Below, in pieces: positions 32,070 through 40,742 of a stretch of DNA of 64,000 nt. Below the pieces are notes generated by a model. That model was not told the origin of the DNA, did not search any database, and was given only the letters and a program-made list of their open reading frames with translations. The position numbers and the translations under genes are program-made. This stretch comes from Mucilaginibacter gilvus. Lineage in GTDB: Bacteria; Bacteroidota; Bacteroidia; Sphingobacteriales; Sphingobacteriaceae. Where the stretch lies: contig NZ_SBIW01000004.1 in the NCBI RefSeq assembly GCF_004054195.1, positions 124,001-188,000 of the forward strand, read 5' to 3'. Position 1 is the first letter of the stretch; each line of letters opens with the position of its first letter.

Positions 32070-34886
32070 TTATTTACTCAAGTACATTGATTTTTCTTTA
32101 TACAAATGCCTGAAATACGGGTCCTGCAGATTAGGGATAAACCTGATCGCTTCACCTGTTGATTTCATTTCGGGGCCTAATTCTTTGTTCACCTCAGGGA
32201 ATTTATCGAAGGAGAATATAGGCTCTTTGATGGCATAACCCCATAGTTTGCGCTCTATCGTAAAATCTTTCAGTTTGTTAACCTCCAGCATCACTTTAGC
32301 GGCGATGTTTATGTAAGGAACATCGTAAGCTTTGGCGATGAAAGGCACCGTGCGCGATGCGCGCGGGTTAGCTTCTATCACGTATACCGTATCGTTCTTC
32401 ACCGCAAACTGGATGTTAAGCAAGCCACGCACGTTAAGGGCGCGCGCTATTTTCTCGGTGTATTCTTCCATCTGGCTGATCACACTGTCGCTCAGGTCGA
32501 AAGGAGGCAGCACGGCAAATGAATCGCCCGAGTGGATCCCGGCAGGCTCTATGTGCTCCATCATACCAATAATGTGTACATCGTCGCCGTCGTGGATAGA
32601 ATCCGATTCTGTTTCAGATGCACGATCCAGGAAGTGATCGATCAGTACGCGGTTCCCCGGGAGGTTTTTCAGCAGGTTCACTACTGCTTTCTCCAGGTCC
32701 TCGTCGTTTATTACAATGCTCATGCCCTGCCCGCCTAATACATAGCTCGGGCGAACAAGCACAGGGTAACCAACTTCGTGCGCTACAACCAATGCTTCTT
32801 CGGCACTTTCGGCTACGCCATATTTAGGGTAAGGGATACCAAGCTCTTTCAGCAGGTCGCTAAAACGGCCACGGTCTTCGGCGATGTCCATATTATCGAA
32901 TGATGTACCGATAATTTTGATGCCATGCTCGTGCAGCTTTTCGGCCATCTTTAAAGCGGTTTGGCCGCCAAGCTGTACAATAACACCAAGTGGTTTTTCC
33001 AGTTCGATGATCTCGCGGACATGCTCCCAATAAACCGGCTCAAAGTAAAGCTTATCGGCCATGTTGAAATCTGTAGAAACCGTCTCCGGGTTACAGTTGA
33101 TCATAATAGCCTCAAAACCGCTTTCTTTAGCGGCCAATAAGCCATGCACGCAGCTGTAGTCAAATTCGATACCCTGGCCAATACGGTTAGGACCCGATCC
33201 CAGCACGATGATCTTCTTTTTATCCGATACGATGGATTCGTTCTCTCCCTCGTAAGTTGAGTAGTAGTAAGGTGTTTTGGCGGCAAACTCGGCAGCGCAG
33301 GTATCCACCATTTTGTAAACGCGGCGGATGTTTAATGCCTGGCGGCGCTGGTAAACATCTTCTTCGGTAACGTTGCCTAAAATGTAAGCGATCTGCGTAT
33401 CCGAGAAACCTTTTTGTTTCAGGGTGAAGAAGAAATCTTCGGGGATGTTGTTTAATGAATAACGGCGAAGCTCGTTCTCCATATTCACCACTTCCTGTAT
33501 CTGGTTCAGGAACCAACGGTCTATTTTAGTTGCCTTGCGGATAGACTCTACCGGTACACCCAGGCTCATGGCATCGTAGATGTGGAAAAGCCTGTCCCAG
33601 CTTGGTTTTTCCAGGCTGTGCATAATTTCATCGAGGTTGCGGCTTTGGCGGCCGTCGGCACCTAAGCCTGCGCGGCCAATTTCCAAACTCTGGCAAGCCT
33701 TCTGCAACGCTTCTATAAAGCTGCGGCCAATACCCATTACCTCGCCTACCGATTTCATGGTTAACCCAAGCTCGCGGTTAGCGCCTTTAAATTTATCAAA
33801 GTTCCAGCGGGGGATCTTTACAATAACATAATCCAACGTTGGCTCAAAGTATGCAGATGTTGTTTTGGTGATCTGGTTCTCTATTTCATCCAGGTTGTAA
33901 CCAATGGCCAGCTTTGCAGCTATTTTAGCGATTGGGTAACCGGTTGCTTTTGACGCTAATGCTGATGAACGCGATACACGCGGATTGATCTCAATGGCGA
34001 TGATAGATTCATCTGCCGGGTTTACCGAGAACTGTACGTTACAGCCGCCCGCGAAATTACCAATGGCACGCATCATTTTGATGGCCTGGTTACGCATCGA
34101 CTGGTAGCAGCGGTCGCTTAGGGTCATGGCCGGGGCCACTGTGATCGAGTCGCCGGTGTGGATGCCCATCGGGTCAAAGTTCTCGATAGAGCAAATGATA
34201 ATTACGTTATCGTTACCATCGCGCAGCAGCTCCAGTTCGTATTCTTTCCAGCCTAAAACGGCTTGCTCTACCAATACCTCGTGGGTGGGTGAAGCCTGCA
34301 GGCCGCGGCTTAAAGCAGCATCAAATTCTTCTTTTTTGTGTACAAAACCGGCACCTTTACCCCCCAGCGTATAGCTTGGGCGTATCACCAGCGGGAAACC
34401 AATTTCCTGCGCGGCTTCTTTGCCTTCGAGGAATGAGTTGGCAATTTTTGAGGTTGCAACACCAACGCCAATATCCACCATTAACTGGCGGAAGGCCTCG
34501 CGGTTCTCTGTTTTTTCTATCGCCGCGATATCAACACCTACAATTTTAACACCGTATTTTTTCCAGATGCCTTGCTCATCGGCCTCAATACAAAGGTTTA
34601 GCGCGGTTTGGCCGCCCATAGTAGGCAGTACAGCATCAATTTTTTGTTCGATAAGTATTTTCTCGATGCTTTCGCAGGTAAGGGGCAGCAGGTAAACGTG
34701 ATCGCCAATAACCTTATCCGTCATGATGGTGGCGGGGTTGCTGTTGATGATGGATACGGTAATGCCTTCTTCTTTGAGCGAAAGGGCGGCTTGCGAGCCG
34801 GCGTAATCAAATTCGCATGCCTGGCCAATAATAATAGGGCCAGAGCCGATGATCAGGACGGATTTGATGGAGGTATCTTTTGGCAT
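32070..34886 (-). CDS. carB: Carbamoyl-phosphate synthase large chain, lacking MGS domain
   Basis: Makes carbamoyl phosphate for arginine and pyrimidines from bicarbonate, ammonia and two ATP. Two ATP-grasp halves are visible: the first starts IKSVLIIGSGPIIIGQACEFDYAGSQ (residue 7), the second KKIIVLGSGPNRIGQGIEFDY (near residue 555). Each has its own Gly-rich loop (SYTLGGKGAG, SYVLGGQGMS). The chain ends at residue 938 with EAIRFIPNLQDPYFRHLY, where the E. coli enzyme continues for about 135 residues of MGS allosteric domain, so UMP/ornithine regulation as in E. coli cannot apply. The small chain carA is not adjacent. A clear -7 box lies upstream at 34996-35003. Confidence 0.96.
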   Translation of the reverse strand: MPKDTSIKSVLIIGSGPIIIGQACEFDYAGSQAALSLKEEGITVSIINSNPATIMTDKVIGDHVYLLPLTCESIEKILIEQKIDAVLPTMGGQTALNLCIEADEQGIWKKYGVKIVGVDIAAIEKTENREAFRQLMVDIGVGVATSKIANSFLEGKEAAQEIGFPLVIRPSYTLGGKGAGFVHKKEEFDAALSRGLQASPTHEVLVEQAVLGWKEYELELLRDGNDNVIIICSIENFDPMGIHTGDSITVAPAMTLSDRCYQSMRNQAIKMMRAIGNFAGGCNVQFSVNPADESIIAIEINPRVSRSSALASKATGYPIAKIAAKLAIGYNLDEIENQITKTTSAYFEPTLDYVIVKIPRWNFDKFKGANRELGLTMKSVGEVMGIGRSFIEALQKACQSLEIGRAGLGADGRQSRNLDEIMHSLEKPSWDRLFHIYDAMSLGVPVESIRKATKIDRWFLNQIQEVVNMENELRRYSLNNIPEDFFFTLKQKGFSDTQIAYILGNVTEEDVYQRRQALNIRRVYKMVDTCAAEFAAKTPYYYSTYEGENESIVSDKKKIIVLGSGPNRIGQGIEFDYSCVHGLLAAKESGFEAIMINCNPETVSTDFNMADKLYFEPVYWEHVREIIELEKPLGVIVQLGGQTALKMAEKLHEHGIKIIGTSFDNMDIAEDRGRFSDLLKELGIPYPKYGVAESAEEALVVAHEVGYPVLVRPSYVLGGQGMSIVINDEDLEKAVVNLLKNLPGNRVLIDHFLDRASETESDSIHDGDDVHIIGMMEHIEPAGIHSGDSFAVLPPFDLSDSVISQMEEYTEKIARALNVRGLLNIQFAVKNDTVYVIEANPRASRTVPFIAKAYDVPYINIAAKVMLEVNKLKDFTIERKLWGYAIKEPIFSFDKFPEVNKELGPEMKSTGEAIRFIPNLQDPYFRHLYKEKSMYLSK

Positions 34887-34974
34887 AGGGCTTTTTTTAA
34901 TTAAAAAGTTCTAAGATAAGAAGTCAAAGTATATCAATATGATAACAATTTTTCCTATGCACTGAAGGCGAAAT

Positions 34975-34992
34975 CCCGACCTCAGTGTCGGG
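34975..34992. other. Small hairpin in the carB 5' leader
   Basis: CCCGAC / GTCGGG around a 6-nt loop, immediately downstream of the -7 box on the minus strand, so it would form the very 5' end of the carB mRNA. Confidence 0.45.
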
Positions 34993-34995
34993 GTG

Positions 34996-35003
34996 CAAAG
35001 ATA
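34996..35003 (-). promoter_or_regulatory. -7 box of carB
   Basis: TATCTTTG on the minus strand, a full match to TAnnTTTG, 110 nt before the carB ATG. No TTG at the expected -33 spacing. Confidence 0.55.
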
Positions 35004-35138
35004 GTAATTTACAGGTATTTGAAATTTATTTTTTAATTTAATAAAATTTGCCCCCGTAACCCAACCAAACCGAAACTAATACCGTAAAAACGGGTTGTTT
35101 ATCTTAGTTTTCACCAGTCCTGTTAATCCCCAATTATC

Positions 35139-35663
35139 ATGAAGAAACTCCTATTTGTTTTAGCGGCTGTAATATTGGTATTTACCCGCTGCGGCACAAT
35201 GCAATCTATCATTAAATCAAGCTTTCCGTATACCGCAACGCTGGTTATACCGGCATCATCTTCTACCGGTACTACACTGACGGCCATTAGCCAGGGTACC
35301 AGCTTTGACCAAAACTTTGCAAAAAATGGTAACAACGGCGCACAGGTGAGCGATGTGCACATTGTATCGGCCAAAATGGTTGCAACCATCCCGTCCGATT
35401 TTAATATAGGCAACCTGGTGTCGGCAAAAATATATATGGCTAAAGCAAATGGTGAGGGCGAGGTTTTGGTGGCATCGCGTACGGATATAGGCGCAAACAG
35501 CGGCAACAATATTACGCTGGATATTGATAACACCCACTTTTTAGATGAACTGGTGCGCGAAAAAAGCGTGCGTATAAAAATGGTTTACCAGTTGCGGAAT
35601 AAAATAAGCCTTGATGCCAGCTTAAGGGTGGTGCTGGGGATAACGGCCGATCCGACTAAGTAA
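35139..35663 (+). CDS. Hypothetical lipoprotein
   Basis: 174 residues. The N-terminus MKKLLFVLAAVILVFTRCGTM has a lipobox-like end (VFTRC, Cys 18). The mature part is beta-rich and Thr/Ala/Ser-rich (FPYTATLVIPASSSTGTTLTAISQ), with a later NITLDIDNTHFLDELVREKSVRI. It may resemble envelope beta-sandwich proteins, but I cannot name a family. It converges with the interrupted TonB-domain gene, whose read-through end lies 3 bp after this stop. Confidence 0.65.
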   Translation: MKKLLFVLAAVILVFTRCGTMQSIIKSSFPYTATLVIPASSSTGTTLTAISQGTSFDQNFAKNGNNGAQVSDVHIVSAKMVATIPSDFNIGNLVSAKIYMAKANGEGEVLVASRTDIGANSGNNITLDIDNTHFLDELVREKSVRIKMVYQLRNKISLDASLRVVLGITADPTK

Positions 35664-35665
35664 TA

Positions 35666-35815
35666 TTATTCCTCTTGAGCGAGAGACAATGAAATAGGTA
35701 TCGAAAACCTTACCCCTTCCCTTTCCCGGAATCCGTATCGCATGCCGGGTTTCCATGGGGATGAATCCTGTAATGCACGTATCGCTTCGCTATCTAAACC
35801 TGCGCTAACGCCCCT
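35666..35815 (-). pseudogene. Severed end of TonB C-terminal domain
   Basis: Directly after a TAG stop (35816-35818), the same frame stays open for 49 codons to TAA at 35666 and reads RGVSAGLDSEAIRALQDSSP, then WKPGMRYG, the missing second half of a TonB C-terminal domain (compare the common LDxEAIRxIxxxPxWxPG). No frameshift is needed, so a single nonsense change separates it from the upstream CDS. Confidence 0.85.
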
Positions 35816-36637
35816 CTAAAGACATATGTCACTTAATTTACCGTCTTCTTCAACATAAAATGTTAAAATAACCTTGCCTTGTATTTTTTTATTGCGCTCC
35901 TCGGCCGGGTATTTAAAGTGCCTTGAAAGATATTTTAAAAAGGCAGCACCACCTCCGGGATATTCCGGCGGGACTTCGCGTTTGCCAGGGTAGGTACATG
36001 TTTTTCCATTTTTGGTTGCCATGGCCGAAATCAGTTCGCCATTTTTGTACTCCTCCTTGAATGCCACTTTCGTGTATTCATCTATCCCCTTCCAACTGCC
36101 TTCCCGCTTGCTGTTTTTAAACGCCCCCTCATCATTAATTTCGGTGAAAGCGTCATTGTAAAGAGTATAATAACCATTTCCATCAGTAAACTTTACTACG
36201 CCTGTAGAATCGTAAATCTGTTTTATATAGGCATCCTTCAGAAGATTATAGGAAAATTGCTCTGTAGGATATTCTATGTGCATATACAGAACCCCATTGG
36301 GATAATACCTATAACAATCGCCGGCTTTCCACCCTTTAGTGTTATTATAAACCAAAGATCTTTTACCGGTCTCAAAATACTCCATGCAAGGCCCTTCAAA
36401 TCGCTGAGGATAAATGGAGCTTGATTTACCAACAAGCTTCCGTTTTCCGCTCGGGTAGTAATCAAGCACGTTGTAAAGCTCTGATCCGGCATCGGGTTCT
36501 CTCACAATACGGATAAAGTCGGCGCTGTCTTTAGTGGAAACCGTGTCTCCGTTCTTTTTATAAAAATATACATCCTGGTTTTGTGCGAAGCAATGCAAAG
36601 CGAAAGATAAAAACAGGGCGGTAAGGATAAACTTCAT
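35816..36637 (-). CDS. TonB-domain protein truncated by in-frame TAG
   Basis: 273 residues as read. A signal peptide (MKFILTALFLSFALHCFAQ) precedes MORN-like repeats (YYPSGKRKLVGKS, YYPNGVLYMHIEYP; residues 55-130). The start of a TonB C-terminal domain then appears (YPGGGAAFLKYLSRHFKYPAEERNKKIQGKVILTFYVEEDGKLSDICL) and is cut by TAG. The rest of the domain continues in the same frame to 35666, giving a 323-residue protein if read through. MORN plus TonB_C is a common arrangement in this phylum, for envelope proteins of unknown role. The stop is probably a recent nonsense mutation; a sequencing error or suppression are alternatives. Confidence 0.8.
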   Translation of the reverse strand: MKFILTALFLSFALHCFAQNQDVYFYKKNGDTVSTKDSADFIRIVREPDAGSELYNVLDYYPSGKRKLVGKSSSIYPQRFEGPCMEYFETGKRSLVYNNTKGWKAGDCYRYYPNGVLYMHIEYPTEQFSYNLLKDAYIKQIYDSTGVVKFTDGNGYYTLYNDAFTEINDEGAFKNSKREGSWKGIDEYTKVAFKEEYKNGELISAMATKNGKTCTYPGKREVPPEYPGGGAAFLKYLSRHFKYPAEERNKKIQGKVILTFYVEEDGKLSDICL

Positions 36638-36704
36638 GATAATGGCCTAAGCGTTGGTGTAATTTAACTGTTTTTTTACCGGTTGCCAAGTTTGAGGATG
36701 TTGA

Positions 36705-36857
36705 AATGGCCCGTTAGTGCAGTACAAAGTTTACCGGAACAGCAAATGTTACCCTATTGGTTTGGCCAAAACGTATTGCGAAGAGCATAATGGCGAATTT
36801 TTAATTACCCGTGCGGCTTCCTACCCGGCACCGGGGCTTACCGTTTTTTGCACCTAA
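36705..36857 (+). pseudogene. Possible remnant of a histidine kinase ATPase domain
   Basis: A 50-codon open stretch ending in TAA reads YPIGLAKTYCEEHNGEF, then PGLTVFCT, which resembles the end of a HATPase_c domain (GLAxxxxICEEHxGxIxxxS...PGTTFxxxLP). There is no start codon and no upstream kinase, and it lies in a gap otherwise without genes (36638-36884). The match is short and made by eye. Confidence 0.35.
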
Positions 36858-36884
36858 CGTCAACAGGGTTTTCGCTAGGGTAAT

Positions 36885-37235
36885 TTATTTAATTAACTTG
36901 TTATTAGCGTCCGGGAAGATCAGAATCGGCTCATAACTACGGGCTTCTTCGGCCTCCATGTACGCATAGCTCATGATGATAATAATATCGCCTACCTGGG
37001 CAAGCCTTGCGGTTGCACCGTTAAGGCATATGGTGCCGCTGCCGCGTTCGCCTTTTATCACGTATGTTTCAAAGCGGGCGCCGTTGTTGTTGTTAACTAT
37101 TTGTACCTTTTCGTTGGGGATAATATTGGCGGCCTCTATCAGGTCTTCATCAATGGTAATGCTGCCAACATAATTCAGTTCGGCCTGGGTTACCTTAACA
37201 CGGTGAAGCTTCGATTTTAAAATCTCAATAATCAT
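36885..37235 (-). CDS. panD: Aspartate 1-decarboxylase proenzyme
   Basis: Makes beta-alanine for pantothenate. The 116-residue proenzyme is self-cleaved between Gly24 and Ser25 in YVGSITID to form the pyruvoyl cofactor; both residues are present. Other family motifs are [32 protein letters not shown] and NGATARL. It is downstream of panC on the same strand, with its own -7 box at 37309-37316, so the pan genes are at least partly separately expressed. Confidence 0.96.
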   Translation of the reverse strand: MIIEILKSKLHRVKVTQAELNYVGSITIDEDLIEAANIIPNEKVQIVNNNNGARFETYVIKGERGSGTICLNGATARLAQVGDIIIIMSYAYMEAEEARSYEPILIFPDANNKLIK

Positions 37236-37308
37236 AATTACACGTCATCTGTCAATAATCCTACCATTTATTTAGTTGTAACGAAGCAGGCGCTTTAAAA
37301 TGACGGTG

Positions 37309-37316
37309 CAAAGATA
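37309..37316 (-). promoter_or_regulatory. -7 box of panD
   Basis: TATCTTTG on the minus strand, a full match to TAnnTTTG, 73 nt before the panD ATG. Confidence 0.5.
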
Positions 37317-37376
37317 CAAGTATTTTTTACTCATACTTCATGGTCAATACTTCATCGTTTGCAGATGTTGTGTGCC

Positions 37377-37412
37377 GTAATTATGGCAGATGTTGCCGTC
37401 TGTCATAATTAC
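37377..37412. other. Inverted repeat after panC
   Basis: GTAATTATGGCAGATG and CGTCTGTCATAATTAC pair with one mismatch. It lies 18 nt downstream of the panC stop; a processing or termination role is possible, though no T run follows. Confidence 0.45.
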
Positions 37413-37429
37413 GAACCAGCCGACATCAA

Positions 37430-38260
37430 CTACCTGATCACCACATTATCTATCAGCCGGGTTTTGCCTACGCGCGCCGCGGTAAGCGCCACAATAGATG
37501 TGGAGTTTTCGTCGGCAGGCAGCAGTGTTTTCCCATCGGCTATTTCAATATACTCGGGTTCAACGCCGGGTTCGCTTTGCAGCATGGCCATGGCATCCTG
37601 CTCTAATTGAAAGATGTTCTTAACATCAAAATTGCTTTTAAGCCAGTTTAAGGTTTTAGAGAGGATGAGGGAGTGTTGCCGGTCGTCGGCAGTTAAATGG
37701 ATGTTTCGCGAACTCATGGCCAGTCCATCGGCCTCGCGTGCTATAGGGCACATCACCATTTGCACGGGGATGCTTAAAAGCTCCACCATGCGGCTTACCA
37801 CCATAAACTGCTGGTAATCTTTTTGCCCCAGGTACAGGGTGCTTGGTTTCACAATATCAAGCAGTTTATAAACAACCTGTGTTACCCCCTGGTAATGCCC
37901 CGGGCGAAACTCCCCCTCCAGCAAAAACTCCAGTTGGCCTATATTTAAATGCCAATGCTCATTATTATCATAAATTTCTGATACGGGCGGATTGAACAAA
38001 ATATCGCATCCGGCGGCTTCCAGTTTGCTAATATCGGCGGCTATAGGGCGCGGATAGTTCTGCAGGTCCTTAGGGTCGTTAAACTGGGTAGGGTTCACAA
38101 AAATGCTGCAAACAGCCAAATCGTTGCTGGCTTTAGCTTGTTCTATTAAGGAAATGTGGCCGCGGTGCAATGCGCCCATGGTGGGTACAAAGCCAATAGT
38201 TTTACCATTTAAACTGGCTAAATATGACTGAATTTTGCTTCGGGTGCTGAATATTTTCAA
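37430..38260 (-). CDS. panC: Pantothenate synthetase
   Basis: ATP-dependent ligation of pantoate and beta-alanine. The 276-residue protein shows FVPTMGALHRGHISLIEQA with the HIGH-type motif, FVNPTQFNDPKDLQNYPR, LYLGQKDYQQFMVV and ADGLAMSSRN. The start is TTG at 38260 (MKIFSTRSKIQ). It is upstream of panD, whose product is its substrate supplier. panB is not in the window. Confidence 0.96.
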   Translation of the reverse strand: MKIFSTRSKIQSYLASLNGKTIGFVPTMGALHRGHISLIEQAKASNDLAVCSIFVNPTQFNDPKDLQNYPRPIAADISKLEAAGCDILFNPPVSEIYDNNEHWHLNIGQLEFLLEGEFRPGHYQGVTQVVYKLLDIVKPSTLYLGQKDYQQFMVVSRMVELLSIPVQMVMCPIAREADGLAMSSRNIHLTADDRQHSLILSKTLNWLKSNFDVKNIFQLEQDAMAMLQSEPGVEPEYIEIADGKTLLPADENSTSIVALTAARVGKTRLIDNVVIR

Positions 38261-38334
38261 TGGATTATTGGCTGGGAAAATTTGCTAAAGGTGGGCAATA
38301 GATTAAAAATTACCAAATAGGCTTGCATTATTGG

Positions 38335-38365
38335 TTGCCAGTTGATATAATAATGCTTATATTTG
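38335..38365 (+). promoter_or_regulatory. Promoter of the starch-synthase-like gene
   Basis: TTG (38335-38337) and TATATTTG (38358-38365) separated by 20 nt, a full Bacteroidota-type promoter, 48 nt before ATG 38414. Confidence 0.65.
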
Positions 38366-38413
38366 CAGACTCAAATTTTTTGACTTCTTACATTTTAAAA
38401 TTCTGATTTAGTG

Positions 38414-39238
38414 ATGGGTAAATCTAAGCTTTTGTTCATAACTCATGAAATGTCTCCTTTCCTCGAACTCACAAAAATTGCCGAAATAACACGCCAGCTT
38501 CCGCAAGCAATGCAGGAAAAAGGCTACGAGATACGCATTTTAATGCCGCGTTTCGGGAATATTAACGAGCGTAGGAACCGTTTACATGAAGTTATTCGTT
38601 TATCAGGGATGAACATCATTATCAACGATAATGATAACCCGCTGATCATAAAAGTAGCGTCTATCCCGGCAGCGCGTATGCAGGTTTACTTTTTAGATAA
38701 CGAAGAGTATTTTCAGCGCAAGCATGTATTTAACGATAAGGACGGTAAGTTTTATGCCGATAACGACGAGCGTACCATCTTCTTTTGCAAAGGCGCGTTG
38801 GAAACCGTTAAGAAATTAGGCTGGGCACCAGATGTTATTCATTGCCACGGCTGGATGAGCGCTTTGGTACCCGCTTACTTAAAAACCACTTATAAAGACG
38901 ACCCTACTTTTAAAAACTCAAAAGTGGTTTACTCTATTTACGAAAATGACTTTACCGAGAAAATGGATGCCGATTTTGCACGTAAAGCCGTTATGGGCGA
39001 TATGACAGAAGCGCATACCGAAGTTTACAAAGAAGGTACTAACTCTGCTATGTATGCAGGGGCTATACAATACAGCGATGGTATTGTACTGGCCAGCGAG
39101 AACATCAATGCAGATGTGTTAAATAATGTTAAAAACAGCAATAAATCGGTATTGGATTACGTTTCCACTGCAGATTACGAAAATTATTACAATTTTTACG
39201 ACGAAATCACCAGCGACGAATTGGTGCATGTTGCATAA
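38414..39238 (+). CDS. Starch/glycogen synthase-like protein (GT5 N-terminal half)
   Basis: 274 residues from ATG 38414 (a GTG at 38411 is also in frame). It resembles the N-terminal ADP-glucose synthase domain: KLLFITHEMSPFLELTKIAEITRQLPQAM, the GYEIRILMPRFG stretch, and VIHCHGWMSALVPAYLKTTY. The C-terminal donor-binding half of a full glycogen synthase (about 470 residues) is absent, and the normal KxGGL motif is altered to LTKIAE, so ordinary synthase activity is doubtful. Short proteins of this type beside panC and DUF4270 recur in Bacteroidota. A DUF4270 gene follows by 15 nt. Confidence 0.75.
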   Translation: MGKSKLLFITHEMSPFLELTKIAEITRQLPQAMQEKGYEIRILMPRFGNINERRNRLHEVIRLSGMNIIINDNDNPLIIKVASIPAARMQVYFLDNEEYFQRKHVFNDKDGKFYADNDERTIFFCKGALETVKKLGWAPDVIHCHGWMSALVPAYLKTTYKDDPTFKNSKVVYSIYENDFTEKMDADFARKAVMGDMTEAHTEVYKEGTNSAMYAGAIQYSDGIVLASENINADVLNNVKNSNKSVLDYVSTADYENYYNFYDEITSDELVHVA

Positions 39239-39253
39239 GCTTTAAAACTATAT

Positions 39254-40642
39254 ATGAAATTTTACAAATTAGGCTTATTAACCCTGTTAATAAGTCTTTT
39301 TATTTTGAGTAGCTGTAAAAACCAGGACGGCATAGGTTTAGGTGTTGATGCCGGAAACGAGCTTAACGGTACATTATTAGCCGACACTAACATTGTTGTT
39401 ACCAACGTTTTAGAGGATACATTAACTACCAACGGCCTTTTCAGGACGCCGCTGGCTTATTTTACAGACCCCGATTTAGGCACAACCGAATCTAATATTG
39501 CCGCCCAAATTACTTTACCAGGCGGCGCGGCCTACACGTTGCCTACCGGTACTATCAGCATCGATTCTGTTTTGCTGGTGCTGCCATACGCGTCTTCGGG
39601 GTTTTACGGCGATTCGCTTACATCCAAATATAAAATAAACGTTCACCAGCTAAACGAAAAGTACGTTTCGCAAACCTACTATAATACCAAAACATGGAAC
39701 TACTCGTCTACGTTGTTGGGTACCAAAACCTTCACCGCGCGTTCACACGATACCATCAAGATCGTTGATATTGTAAAAGGCAGCAAGGATACTTTAAAGA
39801 AAGTGTCCCCTCAAATTCGGGTTCCAATTAACCCCGACTTTGTTGGCGGCGGCAATTTTTTTGAAGGGCCCAGTACGTTTCGCTCGTCTACCCTTGCGTT
39901 TCAAAACAACGTAAAAGGGATATACCTTACGCTTGATAAAGCGGGTACTACCGGGCCGGGTGGCAATATTATGTTGGCAATGGATTCTGCCCGTTTTGAT
40001 GTTTATTTTAAAGTGAATAATGGAGGTGTTATAGATACTGCGCTAATAAACTTGCCGGTTGTAACAGCCACGCACATGGCCTCTATTAAACACACTTATA
40101 GCACTAAAGTACAGGCCGCCTTAAATAAAACCTCCACAGACGGGCTTATTTATTTGCAGGGTATGGCCGGTTTAAGGGCCAAAATAGAGTTTCCGGGCAT
40201 TAAAAACACTTTCGCTACTTTGGGTAATAATGTAATTATTAACCGCGCCGAACTGGTTATTAAACCGGCTCCTGGTACAACAGTTCCTTATGCCGCGTTA
40301 AGCAGGCTTACCATGTATCAGCTCGATCTGGCTAAACAGCGGGTTAGGATACAGGATGCATCAACAGCTGACCCGAGAGGGATTAACGGCCCATCCTTTT
40401 TTAGTGGTTTTTACAACAAGGCAACCGGCGAATACCACTTCCTGGTTACGGCCTATATTCAGGACCTTGTTAGAGGCAAAACGGTAGACTATGGTACCTA
40501 CATTGCACCGGTAGACCCTACGGTTGCTACATCGATCAACATTAACCCGATAGCAAACTACGCAGAGCGTACCATAACTCCGGGTAAAAACTCGCCTTCG
40601 CGCATCAAGCTCAACATTATCTATACCAAGATAAATCAATAG
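39254..40642 (+). CDS. DUF4270 lipoprotein
   Basis: 462-residue outer-membrane-associated lipoprotein. The lipobox is LLISLFILSSCKNQDG (Cys near residue 21). It begins with the family's IGLGVDAGNELNGTLLADTNIVV region and is beta-rich throughout, with FVGGGNFFEGPSTFRSS and a C-terminal SRIKLNIIYTKI. The function is unknown; the gene is regularly found between a starch-synthase-like gene and glmS in this phylum, as here, and probably shares the promoter at 38335. Confidence 0.85.
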   Translation: MKFYKLGLLTLLISLFILSSCKNQDGIGLGVDAGNELNGTLLADTNIVVTNVLEDTLTTNGLFRTPLAYFTDPDLGTTESNIAAQITLPGGAAYTLPTGTISIDSVLLVLPYASSGFYGDSLTSKYKINVHQLNEKYVSQTYYNTKTWNYSSTLLGTKTFTARSHDTIKIVDIVKGSKDTLKKVSPQIRVPINPDFVGGGNFFEGPSTFRSSTLAFQNNVKGIYLTLDKAGTTGPGGNIMLAMDSARFDVYFKVNNGGVIDTALINLPVVTATHMASIKHTYSTKVQAALNKTSTDGLIYLQGMAGLRAKIEFPGIKNTFATLGNNVIINRAELVIKPAPGTTVPYAALSRLTMYQLDLAKQRVRIQDASTADPRGINGPSFFSGFYNKATGEYHFLVTAYIQDLVRGKTVDYGTYIAPVDPTVATSININPIANYAERTITPGKNSPSRIKLNIIYTKINQ

Positions 40643-40656
40643 TCAGCACAACTTAT

Positions 40657-40700
40657 CAGCAAAATCGATGTTTATTATTTAACAAACATTGATTTTGCTG
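40657..40700. terminator. 17-bp hairpin between DUF4270 and glmS genes
   Basis: CAGCAAAATCGATGTTT and AAACATTGATTTTGCTG pair with one mismatch around a 10-nt loop. It follows the DUF4270 stop and precedes the glmS -7 box. There is no strong T run. Confidence 0.55.
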
Positions 40701-40709
40701 CATTAAGGC

Positions 40710-40717
40710 TATTTTTG
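40710..40717 (+). promoter_or_regulatory. -7 box of glmS
   Basis: TATTTTTG matches TAnnTTTG; TTG at 40689-40691 is 18 nt upstream, within the hairpin arm. ATG is 25 nt downstream. No glmS ribozyme is seen in this short leader. Confidence 0.5.
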
Positions 40718-40742
40718 CGGCCATACATCTAAACTTTAATAT

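Noticed and set aside
40643..40742. glmS ribozyme in the glmS leader
   Set aside because: The leader after the -7 box is only about 25 nt and holds no ribozyme fold; the hairpin at 40657 lies upstream of it.
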